64,000 nt of DNA. It comes from Paucimonas lemoignei (GTDB lineage: Bacteria; Pseudomonadota; Gammaproteobacteria; Burkholderiales; Burkholderiaceae_D). Position numbers and translations under genes: made by a program. Shown piece by piece: positions 26,168-34,401 of this stretch; the stretch's first letter is position 1, and each line of letters opens with the position of its first letter. The stretch spans positions 1-64,000 of the forward strand of contig NZ_SLZQ01000018.1 in assembly GCF_004342585.1 (NCBI RefSeq), in the 5' to 3' direction. The notes beneath the pieces are model-generated. The model made no database searches. It worked only from the letters and a program-made list of their open reading frames with translations, and was not told where the DNA came from.

Positions 26168-27007
26168 ATGTCATTCAAGACCATTCTGGTTCATGTCAAC
26201 GAATCCAAGCACCTTCAAAAAAGAGTCGATATAGGTGCCAGGCTGGCCAAAGAATACAATGCCAGCTTAATCGGAGTAGCGACAACAGGCGTCTCCCAAT
26301 ATTTTATCGAAACACTTGCGCTTAGCCCAGACGACTCTACCGTTCTTCCCTATCTAAATTCGTTTAGGGAACGGGGCGAAAATTTATTGGAGCAGTTTAG
26401 GCTTTCCATTCATCAACTTAACGCCAGTCAGGTCGAGACCCGCCTGGTTGACGATGAGCCGTTAGGGGGAATGAGTTTACATGCCAGATATGCCGATCTT
26501 GTTATATTGGGTCAGTTCGATCCCGAGGATCCGGCCCAGAACGGACAAATCTATCTGCCGGAATATGTGGCCATGAATGGCGGATGCCCGGTTTTATTGG
26601 TTCCACATTCGAGCATAATAAATAATATCGGCGACCGTGTGCTCATTGCCTGGAACGGTAGTCCGGAGGCTAAACGAGCCATCTTCGCTGCACTGCCAAT
26701 ACTTCGACGTGCAAAGGCAGTTGAAGTCGTGTCATTCATCACATATGGACAAATGGAAGCTATTGGCACGCATCCTGCAACTGATCTTTCCACATATCTT
26801 GCCCGTCATGGCATTTCTGCTAAGGTAGTAGAAGAGGATGGGATGACTGATATTGGAGACGCATTGCTATCGATAGCATCGAATTTTTCATCTGACCTAC
26901 TTGTGATGGGCTGTTATGGCAATTCACGAATGCGTGAAATGCTCTTGGGCGGGGCTACGCGTAAGATCTTTCAGTCCACAACGGTGCCAGTGCTTTTATC
27001 TCATTAA
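26168..27007 (+). CDS. Tandem universal stress protein (UspA family)
   Basis: 279 residues from ATG 26168 (GGAGG upstream). Two Usp folds in tandem: N-terminal half (MSFKTILVHVNESKHLQKR) is degenerate in the nucleotide loop, while the C-terminal half keeps the ATP-binding pattern G-x2-G-x9-G-S/T-like (GCYGNSRMREMLLGGATRKI) before STTVPVLLSH. Such proteins aid survival under hypoxia, starvation or oxidative stress. Its place after formate dehydrogenase and CBS genes behind FNR-like boxes supports an oxygen-linked regulon. Confidence 0.88.
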   Translation: MSFKTILVHVNESKHLQKRVDIGARLAKEYNASLIGVATTGVSQYFIETLALSPDDSTVLPYLNSFRERGENLLEQFRLSIHQLNASQVETRLVDDEPLGGMSLHARYADLVILGQFDPEDPAQNGQIYLPEYVAMNGGCPVLLVPHSSIINNIGDRVLIAWNGSPEAKRAIFAALPILRRAKAVEVVSFITYGQMEAIGTHPATDLSTYLARHGISAKVVEEDGMTDIGDALLSIASNFSSDLLVMGCYGNSRMREMLLGGATRKIFQSTTVPVLLSH

Positions 27008-27124
27008 AAAATACATTGAAGTTTGGTTTCCATGCAAAGCGGGAGCAGGCGTATTGTGCGTGTTGGCTCATGTCTGTGATACTGATGGCATAGGTCTGCC
27101 GGTGACAATAATGTTGCTAGGAAG

Positions 27125-27171
27125 GTCCGCTTCTGGCCGAAAGGCGACGTAGGCCACAACGCCGCCTTTCG
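27125..27171. repeat. Dispersed GTCCGCTTC repeat, copy 3, with stem-loop
   Basis: GTCCGCTTCTGGCCGAAAGG-CGAC at 27125-27148 is a third family copy. CGAAAGGCG (27138-27146) pairs perfectly with CGCCTTTCG (27163-27171) across 16 nt. Placed between the convergent usp and integrase genes, it may work as a bidirectional transcription stop. Nothing else is seen in 27008-27174. Confidence 0.55.
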
Positions 27172-27174
27172 CGC

Positions 27175-27788
27175 TCAGACCTCCGTTTGCTCTGCTATTT
27201 CTAGAGCATCGTCCACTTCAATTCCTAAATAGCGAACTGTGCTCTCCAGTTTTGTATGGCCTAGCAAAAGCTGGACTGCACGAAGATTTTGGTGCGCCGG
27301 TAAATTAGAGTCGCTTTGGTCCTACGCATAGAGTGCGTTCCATATGCAGCCGCATCGAGGACGATTGAATCCACCCAGCCTTCGACAATGCGAGTGTACT
27401 GCCGGGTTGATAAATGGGGTGATGTTGATACCCGACTTGGAAAGAGATGTTTGGTGCTGCTGAGTTTGGCCGTCTTGATCCAGTCGGAAAGAGATGCCCG
27501 GGTCTGATCGGTAATCTCAAACTGGACTGGCCGGTTCGTTTTGCGTTGCATGACCATTGCCCTTGGCAGAATGCTGTTTCCCTGAGCGATGTCACCAACT
27601 CGTAGGCTAACCAAGTCACACCTGCGAAGCTTGCTGTCGATAGCGAGATTGAACAACGCAAGATCTCGTGTTCGCTCAGCCAATTGCAGGCGAATCCGTA
27701 TGGCCCAAATCTCTTTCAACTTTAGCGGCGCCTTCTGGCCAACCAGTCTGCCTTTATTCCAAGGTTCTTTGCTTTTCAGTGTTTTCAT
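27175..27788 (-). pseudogene. Tyrosine-recombinase integrase with a single-base frameshift
   Basis: Read to the first stop, the minus-strand frame from 27788 gives 175 residues ending shortly after YRRTK. Shifting by one base at the four-T run 27287-27290 restores the family sequence NLRAVQLLLGHTKLESTVRYLG and runs to a TGA at 27175-27177. The whole reading has all catalytic residues: Arg in LRRCDL, HSMRR, LGH and the nucleophile Tyr in VRYLG. The loss of one A from a homopolymer (or a sequencing error) is the simplest explanation. Small (about 204 residues), lacking a large N-terminal arm-binding domain. It sits next to the fdx 3' end, a candidate integration site. Confidence 0.8.
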
Positions 27789-27972
27789 GAGTTCCTCCCT
27801 GAAGTTGTGAAAGGAATCTCATTCTGCGCTCCTAGAAATGGCCGCTATCGACCGGTTGAATCCAAGACCCATAGCAGCCAATTTTTGCAATTTTTTGCCA
27901 GCAGTATGTTTGCGTTAGCTATTGCGCTATCACTGATGCGCAGCCAAGCTTTCGTAGATGGTGTTTCCTATC

Positions 27973-28311
27973 TCAACCGTTCTCCTTCACCTGGTTGATG
28001 GAGTATTTGGGGATTTCGACTACGAGGTCAGCTTTGCTGACAACAGCTTGGCAAGAAAGGCGGGAGTTGGGCTGTAGCCCCCAAGCCCTATCCAACATGT
28101 CTTCTTCGTTCTCTTCTGGTGTATTGAGAGACTGGAATCCCTGCTGAACATACACATGACAGGTGGTGCATGCCCCGACTTTGCCGCAGGCATGGTCTAG
28201 TTCCACGCCATGCTCAAGCAAGGCATCGCAAACAGAGATACTTTCGGCGACCTTGAACGATGCGCCATCGGGAGCGTAGTCCGGATGCGGTAGAACTTCG
28301 ATTATCGGCAT
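27973..28311 (-). CDS. fdx: [2Fe-2S] ferredoxin, ISC/adrenodoxin type
   Basis: 112 residues from ATG 28311 (a GTG directly before is possible). The cluster ligands follow C-x5-C-x2-C...C (HACGKVGACTTCHVYV, then LSCQAVV). The tail EIPKYSINQVKENG resembles Fdx of the iron-sulfur cluster assembly pathway, where it supplies electrons. Finding it alone in a copper island is unusual; Fe-S assembly is a target of Cu(I) toxicity, so a protective back-up copy is plausible. A rho-independent terminator separates it from copZ, so a promoter in the 28312-28375 gap or readthrough is needed. Its 3' end is repeated at 4360. Confidence 0.88.
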   Translation of the reverse strand: MPIIEVLPHPDYAPDGASFKVAESISVCDALLEHGVELDHACGKVGACTTCHVYVQQGFQSLNTPEENEEDMLDRAWGLQPNSRLSCQAVVSKADLVVEIPKYSINQVKENG

Positions 28312-28326
28312 CACTTACTCCGCAAT

Positions 28327-28351
28327 AAAAAAGGGACAGTCTTTCTGCCCC
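28327..28351 (-). terminator. Rho-independent terminator after copZ
   Basis: On the minus strand GGGGCAG-AAAGA-CTGTCCC (28351 to 28333) forms a 7-bp stem with one G-U pair, followed by six T (28332-28327). It lies 24 bp after the copZ stop, between copZ and fdx. Confidence 0.8.
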
Positions 28352-28375
28352 ATGAGTTTTTACTTAGATTTACAC

Positions 28376-28582
28376 TCAGACAGAGGTGCTTGCTACCACG
28401 GGAAAGCCCGCATCAGCGATAGCCGATTTGATTGCATCCAAGTCGGCGCTGGTCTCGACATGAACCTTTTTTGCGGCAAGGTCCACATTCACCTTTGCAC
28501 TGCTGTCGACCGCTTGTACTGACCGCCTTACGCCATTGGCGCAACCGCCGCATGTCATCCCTTCAACTTGTAACTCATACAT
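28376..28582 (-). CDS. copZ: CopZ-like copper chaperone (HMA domain)
   Basis: 68 residues forming one heavy-metal-associated domain. The Cu(I) site is GMTCGGC near residues 9-15, followed by the expected beta-alpha-beta pattern (VNVDLAAKKVHVETSADLDAIKSAIADAGFPV). It carries Cu(I) in the cytoplasm to CopA or to a regulator. A strong CueR-type promoter lies directly upstream and a terminator directly downstream, so it is a single-gene copper-induced transcript. The copA gene upstream is in the same orientation but behind a different promoter. Confidence 0.92.
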   Translation of the reverse strand: MYELQVEGMTCGGCANGVRRSVQAVDSSAKVNVDLAAKKVHVETSADLDAIKSAIADAGFPVVASTSV

Positions 28583-28612
28583 GGCATTACCTCCTTCAGT
28601 TGGTCTAGTCTT

Positions 28613-28643
28613 ACTTTAGGCCTTCCCACCATGGGAAGGTCAA
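28613..28643 (-). promoter_or_regulatory. CueR-type promoter of copZ
   Basis: On the minus strand: -35 TTGACC (28643-28638), a 19-bp spacer with the inverted repeat CTTCCCATGGTGGGAAGG, and -10 TAAAGT (28618-28613). The overlong spacer and the CCTTCCC/GGGAAGG dyad are hallmarks of MerR-family CueR promoters, which Cu(I)-CueR untwists. The predicted transcript starts about 25 bp before the copZ start. Confidence 0.88.
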
Positions 28644-28684
28644 GCCCTGTTAAATATTTTTCTGGTCACTCTTGATGCGTTTGC

Positions 28685-28972
28685 CTAGACGAAAAGTTGC
28701 AAGGTGATATACCCAATCAGCGCTAAGACCATGAGCCAGCAGCCCCTGTATGTGACCTTTTCCCACATCGCCTGCATGACATTGGACTGGATTTCGAGTC
28801 GGTGCTTTGCATACATTGCCCATCCATGGACAGCGATACCAATCAATACAGCCGGGACGGCATAGGGAAATAGCCATTCCTTGAATAAGAGCGCGACCCC
28901 GGCACCAAGAACCCCAGCGCCGATGGCCCCCAACATGTCGAGTTGCTTGAGGCGATTGCGTCTAAGGTCCAT
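28685..28972 (-). CDS. Small membrane protein of the copper island
   Basis: 95 residues with three hydrophobic stretches at about 15-31, 36-52 and 75-93 (LGAGVALLFKEWLFPYAVPAVLIGIAVHGWAM and GCWLMVLALIGYITLQLFV) and a basic N-terminus. No family is recognised with certainty. It lies 26 bp after the DUF2933 gene and downstream of copA in the same orientation, so it probably belongs to the copA transcript. A role in copper handling is inferred only from position. Confidence 0.7.
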   Translation of the reverse strand: MDLRRNRLKQLDMLGAIGAGVLGAGVALLFKEWLFPYAVPAVLIGIAVHGWAMYAKHRLEIQSNVMQAMWEKVTYRGCWLMVLALIGYITLQLFV

Positions 28973-28998
28973 GCGTACCTTGCTTTCTAGTGAATCAG

Positions 28999-29289
28999 CT
29001 ATGAAGCCTTGTCATTATCTTCGCTACTGAAGTCTTTGCCCCGGCCTGTTGGGCCAGATTGGCTATGACCACCGTGGCCACCATGTCCATGGCCGCCATG
29101 CATCAGGTGCATGAGGGGGCATAGAAGCAAAAGCAGATATGGCCAAGTTTGACCGAGATGAGTCCAGTGCTCTCGAATCAGATAGAACGCTACGACCAAT
29201 CCCACCATGATGAGCGCAACTCCACCGCTGGACTTCCAGAATGGTATTGGTTTATCGGATTGTTCGGAATGGTTACTGTACTGTGCCAT
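28999..29289 (-). CDS. DUF2933 membrane protein with His/Gly-rich tail
   Basis: 96 residues. Two adjacent hydrophobic segments at about 22-65 (GGVALIMVGLVVAFYLI and YLLLLLCPLMHLMH) are followed by a HGGHGHGGHGGH run typical of DUF2933 proteins found beside copper and mercury P-type ATPases. The His cluster probably binds metal at the membrane surface; the function is not established. It lies 21 bp after copA and is likely co-transcribed. Confidence 0.8.
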   Translation of the reverse strand: MAQYSNHSEQSDKPIPFWKSSGGVALIMVGLVVAFYLIREHWTHLGQTWPYLLLLLCPLMHLMHGGHGHGGHGGHSQSGPTGRGKDFSSEDNDKAS

Positions 29290-29310
29290 TTGTTCCTCCT
29301 AACCGTTTGG

Positions 29311-31707
29311 CTACTTTCCTGTCCCACGAAGGCGCAGCGCGTTCGTAATGACCGACACTGAACTCAAGCTCATTGCCAGCGCGGCGACGATGGGCGATAG
29401 TAATTGCCCGGTGAATGGGTACAGCAAACCGGCTGCCAGCGGGATACCCAGTGCGTTATAAACGAAAGCAAAGGCCAGGTTCTGGCGCATGTTGCGCACG
29501 GTCGCGACAGAAATTTCACGCGCACGAGCAATGCCGCGTAAATCGCCCTTAACCAGGGTGACATGTGCACTGTTCATGGCCACGTCGGTACCGGTTCCCA
29601 TGGCAATGCCGACATTGGCCTTGGCCAAGGCAGGGGCATCGTTGATGCCATCGCCCGCCATCGCCACGACTTTTCCTTGGGATTGATAGCGTTCCACAAG
29701 GGTTAGCTTGTCTTGCGGCTTCACTTCGCCATACACTTCCGCGATACCAAGCTTGCTCGCGACAGACTTGGCAGTCGTGACGCCATCGCCGGTCGCCATG
29801 GCAACGGTGAGACCGGTATGCTTGAGCAATTCCAAGGCTTCGGGGGTCGTCGATTTAACGGGGTCGGAGACGGCTACCAGGCCAACTAGTTGCCCGTCCA
29901 TAGCAAGATACATGACGGAGGCGCCTTCGCTGCGCAGTTTTTCTGCCTCGTCGGCCAAGCTATGCCAACTGACTTTTTCATCATCCATCAACTTGGTATT
30001 GCCCAACGCAAGACGATGGCCAGCTACTACGCCGCGCACGCCGATGCCGCTAGAAGATTCGAATGTTTCCGGTTTGTGTAATTCTAGGCCGCGCTTACGT
30101 GCCTCGTTGACAATCGCTTGCGCCAACGGGTGCTCGCTGCCCTGGTCGAGGCTTGCCGCGGCAACCAATACATCTGTTTCGTTAAAGCCTGGAGCTGGTA
30201 CCACGCGGTCGAACGCCGGCTTCCCTTCGGTCAAGGTGCCGGTCTTGTCGACAATCAGGGTGTCGACCTTCTTGAAGCCTTCAATGGCTGCGGCATCCCT
30301 AAATAGCACCCCTTGTGTAGCAGCGCGTCCGGTCGCAGCCATAATCGACATGGGTGTCGCCAATCCCAATGCGCACGGGCAGGCGATGATAAGGACTGCC
30401 ACGGCGTTCACAAAACCGTACACCCAACTCGGTTCCGGTCCAAAAAAGCCCCAACCGAGGAAGGTCAGCAAAGCGATGGCGGCGACTATCACGACGAAAT
30501 AACCAGCAACCACATCGGCTAGGCGCTGCATCGGCGCACGGGAGCGCTGAGCCTGCGCCACCATTTGCACAATTTGCGACAGCATGGTTTGCGAGCCAAC
30601 TACTTCAGCGCGCATGACTAGACTGCCGCTGGTGTTGAGCGTGGCGCCAATGACCTTGTCGCCCGAGCGCTTGGTAATGGGAATAGGTTCGCCCGTTAGC
30701 ATGGACTCATCCACGGCACTTTCCCCCTCCAGCACAATGCCATCAACCGGCACCTTCTCGCCAGGACGGATACGCAGCATGTCACCGATGTGAACATGGG
30801 TGAGCTCAATATCCTCTTCTGTACCATCTGGCCGAATACGCCGTGCCGTCTTGGGCGACAGGCCCAGCAGGGATTTGATGGCGGCGGACGTTTGCGAGCG
30901 CGCCCTCAATTCCAGGATTTGGCCGAGTAGCGTCAGAGAGACGATGACGGCAGCCGCTTCAAAATAAACCCCTACGCGACCATCTTGCCGGAAGGCGGCA
31001 GGAAATAAGTCGGGAGCAATGGTGGCGACCACGCTGTAACCGAATGCCGCCGATACCCCCAGTCCAATCAGAGTCCACATGTTCGGGCTGCGGTTGACGA
31101 TGGATTGGATACCGCGAGAGAAGAAAGGCCACCCCGCCCAGAGTACTACCGGGGCGCTCAGTGCCAGTTCAATCCAGTTTTGATACGGGATTCCTCCGTG
31201 GAAGAACTGGTGAGCTCCCATCGCCAGCACCGTCACGATAATCGTCAAGGGCAATGTCCACCAGAACCGACGGCGAAAATCTTTCAGCTCAGGATTCTCT
31301 TCCTCCTCCAGTTCCGGTATCACTGGCTCCAGGCCCATGCCACAAATTGGGCAGTTGCCCGGTTGTGGCTGCCGAATTTGCGGATGCATCGGGCACGTAT
31401 AGATTGTGCCGGTCGGCGCTTCTTGCGTTGGCTGCGCCGGTGCAGGAGCAGGTGCTGGTGCAAGATACTGTTGCGGATTGGCGCGGAACTTGTCCATGCA
31501 GCGCGTACTGCAAAAGTAATAGTCCTTGCCTGCTTGCTCTATCTTTTTCTCAGGATTCGCCGCCACACTCATGCCGCATACCGGGTCGGTAAAGGGCTTG
31601 TCTGGATTTTCCGCCATTTTCATGTCGTGACCATGTTCATGATGGTGGGTATGGTCATGGGTATGGTCATGGCCATGGTGGTGATGCTGGTGAGTGTCGT
31701 TGCTCAT
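29311..31707 (-). CDS. copA: Copper-exporting P1B-type ATPase with His-rich N-terminus, YHS and HMBD domains
   Basis: 798 residues. Domain order: a His-rich leader (residues 1-30); a YHS metal-binding domain ([15 protein letters not shown]...[12 protein letters not shown]); a heavy-metal-binding domain ([26 protein letters not shown]); then the P1B core. The actuator loop is MLTGEPIPI, the transport site is C443-P-C445 in [13 protein letters not shown], the phosphorylated Asp is D487 in DKTGTLTEG, and the hinge is [10 protein letters not shown]. Exports Cu(I) from the cytoplasm. The N-terminus replaces classical CxxC HMA domains, as in the SilP/CopA2-like group. It follows the Met/His-rich gene at 32131 by 46 bp, behind an FNR/Anr-type rather than a CueR promoter. 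Confidence 0.93.
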   Translation of the reverse strand: MSNDTHQHHHHGHDHTHDHTHHHEHGHDMKMAENPDKPFTDPVCGMSVAANPEKKIEQAGKDYYFCSTRCMDKFRANPQQYLAPAPAPAPAQPTQEAPTGTIYTCPMHPQIRQPQPGNCPICGMGLEPVIPELEEEENPELKDFRRRFWWTLPLTIIVTVLAMGAHQFFHGGIPYQNWIELALSAPVVLWAGWPFFSRGIQSIVNRSPNMWTLIGLGVSAAFGYSVVATIAPDLFPAAFRQDGRVGVYFEAAAVIVSLTLLGQILELRARSQTSAAIKSLLGLSPKTARRIRPDGTEEDIELTHVHIGDMLRIRPGEKVPVDGIVLEGESAVDESMLTGEPIPITKRSGDKVIGATLNTSGSLVMRAEVVGSQTMLSQIVQMVAQAQRSRAPMQRLADVVAGYFVVIVAAIALLTFLGWGFFGPEPSWVYGFVNAVAVLIIACPCALGLATPMSIMAATGRAATQGVLFRDAAAIEGFKKVDTLIVDKTGTLTEGKPAFDRVVPAPGFNETDVLVAAASLDQGSEHPLAQAIVNEARKRGLELHKPETFESSSGIGVRGVVAGHRLALGNTKLMDDEKVSWHSLADEAEKLRSEGASVMYLAMDGQLVGLVAVSDPVKSTTPEALELLKHTGLTVAMATGDGVTTAKSVASKLGIAEVYGEVKPQDKLTLVERYQSQGKVVAMAGDGINDAPALAKANVGIAMGTGTDVAMNSAHVTLVKGDLRGIARAREISVATVRNMRQNLAFAFVYNALGIPLAAGLLYPFTGQLLSPIVAALAMSLSSVSVITNALRLRGTGK

Positions 31708-31753
31708 TTGCGAATCCTTCTATTTTTTATTAGTCAGGGATGCATAAAGGAGA

Positions 31754-32131
31754 TCATTTTCCTCGCGGCTGATTTTTCATATATTCCTGCATCATCTGCA
31801 TGTGAGACCGCATCATTTCCATGTGCTGTTGCCTCATTTGCGGCGACATTTTGTTCATGTGCTCGGCCATGATGGCTTTTTGCTCTTCTGGATATTTTGC
31901 GCCCATCATCTGCTCGTGCATCTCGCACATCGACTTCATGTCGCCTGAAGACATCATTATTCCCTTGTCACCAGCTTTTCCCTTGCTCTTTTGTGGTGCG
32001 GTGGACTCAGGGTGATGCTGCTGCTGATGCTGTTCTTGCGTGGCTGCAGCCGCTGCATTACCCATACCCATAAATGCAGCGGCAACTAAGATGATGGCGA
32101 CTTTGGATGCCAATGCTGAATGCGGTTCCAT
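31754..32131 (-). CDS. Met/His-rich periplasmic protein, probable copper binder
   Basis: 125 residues with a signal peptide (about 1-29, cleaved near GNAAAAA). The mature part has a His/Gln-rich stretch (QEQHQQQHH) and a helical Met-rich C-terminus (QMRQQHMEMMRSHMQMMQEYM), a pattern suited to Cu(I) sequestration. No named family is recognised. It is the first gene of the transcript that continues into copA (46-bp gap), with a well-placed FNR/Anr-like promoter upstream. Confidence 0.78.
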   Translation of the reverse strand: MEPHSALASKVAIILVAAAFMGMGNAAAAATQEQHQQQHHPESTAPQKSKGKAGDKGIMMSSGDMKSMCEMHEQMMGAKYPEEQKAIMAEHMNKMSPQMRQQHMEMMRSHMQMMQEYMKNQPRGK

Positions 32132-32204
32132 GATGTGCTCCTATATATGACAACCATGAGGTAACAAAACGACGTGACACGCAGGCTTCCTTAACATTTA
32201 CACC

Positions 32205-32246
32205 ATACTAAACAACGACTTGCGAAAATTAGTTGACCTATATCAA
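32205..32246 (-). promoter_or_regulatory. FNR/Anr class-II promoter for the copA operon
   Basis: The box TTGAC-CTAT-ATCAA (32233-32246) differs from the FNR consensus by one base. On the minus strand a -10 hexamer TAGTAT lies at 32210-32205, predicting a start at about 32198. The box centre (32239.5) is then exactly 41.5 bp upstream, the class-II activator position. No CueR-type dyad is present before this operon. The rest of the 353-bp gap to the copper-storage gene (32132-32496) has no other recognised feature except the palindrome at 32463. Confidence 0.65.
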
Positions 32247-32462
32247 AATTTGCAAGGTCAAAGATTTTGCAAATCTACGCCTACAGTGGGCCTGAGTATG
32301 GCCTTTCTCCAGTCGAGGTAAATGTGCATGAGAACCTAAGATGCTCATGCGGTCTAAAAAACACGTGGCCATCCAATGTGATTGAGATGCAAGCAGCAAC
32401 CTCACTGTCGCGTTCATTCTCTTCGCCACGTTATCCAGTAATGTTTTCATCACCGTACTTTG

Positions 32463-32480
32463 CGGTCGATATATCGACCG
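32463..32480. promoter_or_regulatory. Perfect 18-bp palindrome before the copper-storage protein gene
   Basis: CGGTCGATATATCGACCG is a perfect palindrome ending 6 bp before the GGAG ribosome-binding site of the gene at 32497. It may be an operator for a dimeric repressor or, in the mRNA, a stem next to the RBS. The regulator is unknown; it does not resemble the CueR or FNR sites nearby. Confidence 0.55.
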
Positions 32481-32496
32481 ATTAATGGAGAAGACC

Positions 32497-32874
32497 ATGG
32501 CTCATCAACAGTTCCAATCCTGCATTGAAGCGTGTAATGACTGCGCCGTAGCATGTGACCATTGCGCGGCATCCTGTCTCCAAGAGCAAGATCCGAAACC
32601 AATGGCGCGCTGCATTGCTCTCGACATGGACTGCGCACAAATCTGCCGCCTTGCTGCAGCGTATATGTCACGCGGTAGTGAACTCGCGTCTGTCGTTTGC
32701 CAGGCTTGCGCAGAAATTTGCGAAGCTTGTGGCGATGAGTGCAGCAAACATCAAATGGCCCATTGCCAGGAATGCGCACAGGCGTGCCGTCGCTGCGCAG
32801 ACGAATGCCGCCGGATGGCTGGCATGATGCCCGGAAAACAGGCCGGCATCGGTGCAGGCGCCACTGCGCACTAA
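32497..32874 (+). CDS. Cytosolic four-helix-bundle copper-storage protein (Csp3-like)
   Basis: 125 residues from ATG 32497 (GGAG upstream; an ATG at 32485 is possible). Nineteen cysteines occur in C-x2-C and C-x3-C patterns along four helices (CIEACNDCAVACDHCAASC; CQACAEICEACGDEC; CQECAQACRRCADEC), the arrangement that lines the core of Csp proteins with Cu(I) thiolates. There is no signal peptide, pointing to the cytosolic Csp3 group. It probably buffers many Cu(I) ions per bundle. Transcribed alone, divergent from the copA operon, and followed by a stem-loop at 32882-32923. Confidence 0.9.
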   Translation: MAHQQFQSCIEACNDCAVACDHCAASCLQEQDPKPMARCIALDMDCAQICRLAAAYMSRGSELASVVCQACAEICEACGDECSKHQMAHCQECAQACRRCADECRRMAGMMPGKQAGIGAGATAH

Positions 32875-32881
32875 GCCTTGA

Positions 32882-32923
32882 GCAGCTTATCCCGCTAAAA
32901 ATCAACAATGCAGGATAAGCTGC
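32882..32923 (+). terminator. Stem-loop after the copper-storage gene
   Basis: GCAGCTTATCC (32882-32892) and GGATAAGCTGC (32913-32923) are perfect 11-bp arms around a 20-nt loop, starting 8 bp after the stop codon. No T-run follows, so it may stabilise the mRNA end or serve in Rho-type termination. Confidence 0.5.
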
Positions 32924-32982
32924 CATTACTCTAGCTCTCCATTTATGGTGTTAGTAAAACTTGCTGACTGTCTTTATCCTTA

Positions 32983-33696
32983 CTACTCACGATTACTTGC
33001 TGAGGGCTGGAAATCGCAAACATTAAACCGCTTGCATAGCTGTTCCCGCATATTGTTAATCTCTATTTTTTGGTGTTCCACGATGCCGTGGCAGTAATTC
33101 TTTAGTGGCTCATGCCGTATATCGACTTTGACCTCGCAGTCTAAGCTTGGATGTAACGCACCGTAATGATGGTTACTAAAAACTTCCAGATAGGCGCGGT
33201 CGAATTGATTGCCTGCTGCTGTCTGCTCAAGGCGCTGAATTTGTTGCTGCCCTTCCTGAGTCAACGTGGGCGTGTGCTGCTGTCCATACCATTCTTGCAG
33301 AAAGCGCTGTGCAGTTTTGATTTCTTCGCGTTGCATCCGATTCGCTTGACGCGCCATGGATTTAATTTCATCCGAGCTTGCTTTCGCAGGGGTTGGGGAG
33401 GTTCCTGGAGTTGGCGCAGTTCCTTCTTGCGGGTTGTTCAGCGCAGCATCTCGTTGTTGGTCAGTGCCTGCCGCAAGCTCGGTAATGCGCAATGCGGAAT
33501 AGTGGTGGTTGATAATGTTCGTAAGGTAATTCCGCTCAAACTGTGCGGTTTGTCCTCTACCTGGCTCATCAGCATGGGCCAGCGTGAAAAATGGAGTGGA
33601 CAGCATTACTGTCGCTACTGAACACACCACCTTGGCAATGCATTTCACATGTTTCGGCGTGTCGGTATTGGGTCGAAGTTGCGAACGGATACTCAT
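32983..33696 (-). CDS. DUF305-like periplasmic protein (second in window)
   Basis: 237 residues from ATG 33696, which has AAGGAAAT upstream; the frame is open to 33741. An N-terminal hydrophobic segment (CIAKVVCSVATVMLSTPFFTLAHA) acts as signal peptide. Two related halves each carry NHHYxAL (TNIINHHYSALRITEL; EVFSNHHYGALHPSLD), the DUF305 ferritin-like pattern, with a proline-rich linker insert and four C-terminal cysteines. Likely binds metal in the periplasm. It stands alone between the copper-storage gene and the cusF/DUF411/oxidase operon. It is only distantly like the DUF305 protein at 12463. Confidence 0.72.
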   Translation of the reverse strand: MSIRSQLRPNTDTPKHVKCIAKVVCSVATVMLSTPFFTLAHADEPGRGQTAQFERNYLTNIINHHYSALRITELAAGTDQQRDAALNNPQEGTAPTPGTSPTPAKASSDEIKSMARQANRMQREEIKTAQRFLQEWYGQQHTPTLTQEGQQQIQRLEQTAAGNQFDRAYLEVFSNHHYGALHPSLDCEVKVDIRHEPLKNYCHGIVEHQKIEINNMREQLCKRFNVCDFQPSASNRE

Positions 33697-33937
33697 GGTG
33701 GATTTCCTTAAGGTCGATGTTGAGAACATTGCCCTTCCCATTTATTCCACAAACGAATGCCTAAGCGACGCTTTGTGTTTTCCCCATAAGAGCACGTCAA
33801 TACACTTTTGTTCGCAAAATGTTAATGTCGTGCCGTATTCCTAGTTTCACTCTGTTCGCTCGTCATTGGCGCTAAACCAATGTATGACGCGAGCACCATC
33901 CTGGAACGTCATTCCATCATTTGAATTCATAGTCTCA

Positions 33938-33970
33938 CTATGCCAAGGTAATCAGTACCGTCTGGCATAG
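33938..33970 (-). terminator. Stem-loop downstream of the copL-tolC-oxidase-cusF operon
   Basis: CTATGCCA (33938-33945) and TGGCATAG (33963-33970) are perfect 8-bp arms. On the minus strand the structure begins 58 bp after the cusF-like stop, where the long copper operon ends. There is no T-run. The rest of 33697-34028 has no recognised feature. Confidence 0.4.
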
Positions 33971-34028
33971 GGGAAGCAAGCAGCGCACGCCATTATTAGG
34001 CGTACATTAGCTTGTTCTCTTAACCGAG

Positions 34029-34385
34029 TCAGCTAGCTTTTTCAAGCTTTACCACGGTAGGGGCGCCACCTTCCTTCTCAGCGACAAACCTAACTTTGTC
34101 TCCGACCTTTACCTGGTCAAGCATGACAGGGTCTTTCACACGGAAGACCATGGTCATCGCCGGCATGCCCAAGTCTTTCAGCTCGCCGTGACGGAGAGTG
34201 ATTTTCCCGGCTTCCTTATTGACCTTTTTCACCTCGCCGTCCACCATCTGGCCCGCTATACCTGCGCCCTTCTGGCTACCGTCAGCCGCGTGATGTGCGT
34301 TATGGTCAGTTTGTTGGGCAAACGTCAGCGGAGTCGATGCGAGTGCCATTGAAGCTACGATTGCCAATTTCGAAATTGCGTTCAT
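34029..34385 (-). CDS. CusF-like periplasmic copper-binding protein
   Basis: 118 residues from ATG 34385 with an AAGGAA site. Signal peptide 1-23 (ending LTFAQ), then a CusF OB fold from about 45. Metal loop: H66, M74, M77, M79 (RHGELKDLGMPAMTM), the exact CusF spacing but with Met replacing the Trp that caps Cu(I) in E. coli CusF. It is the last gene of the copL/His-rich/tolC/oxidase/DUF411 operon. Likely a periplasmic Cu(I) chaperone for the oxidase or an RND exporter. The frame continues open upstream inside the DUF411 gene, but the signal peptide fixes the start. Confidence 0.88.
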   Translation of the reverse strand: MNAISKLAIVASMALASTPLTFAQQTDHNAHHAADGSQKGAGIAGQMVDGEVKKVNKEAGKITLRHGELKDLGMPAMTMVFRVKDPVMLDQVKVGDKVRFVAEKEGGAPTVVKLEKAS

Positions 34386-34401
34386 GGTTACTTCCTTTCG
34401 A

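Noticed and set aside
32267-32485. Plus-strand open frame of 72 codons before the copper-storage gene
   Set aside because: No ribosome-binding site, no recognisable sequence; it overlaps the promoter region and the 18-bp palindrome.
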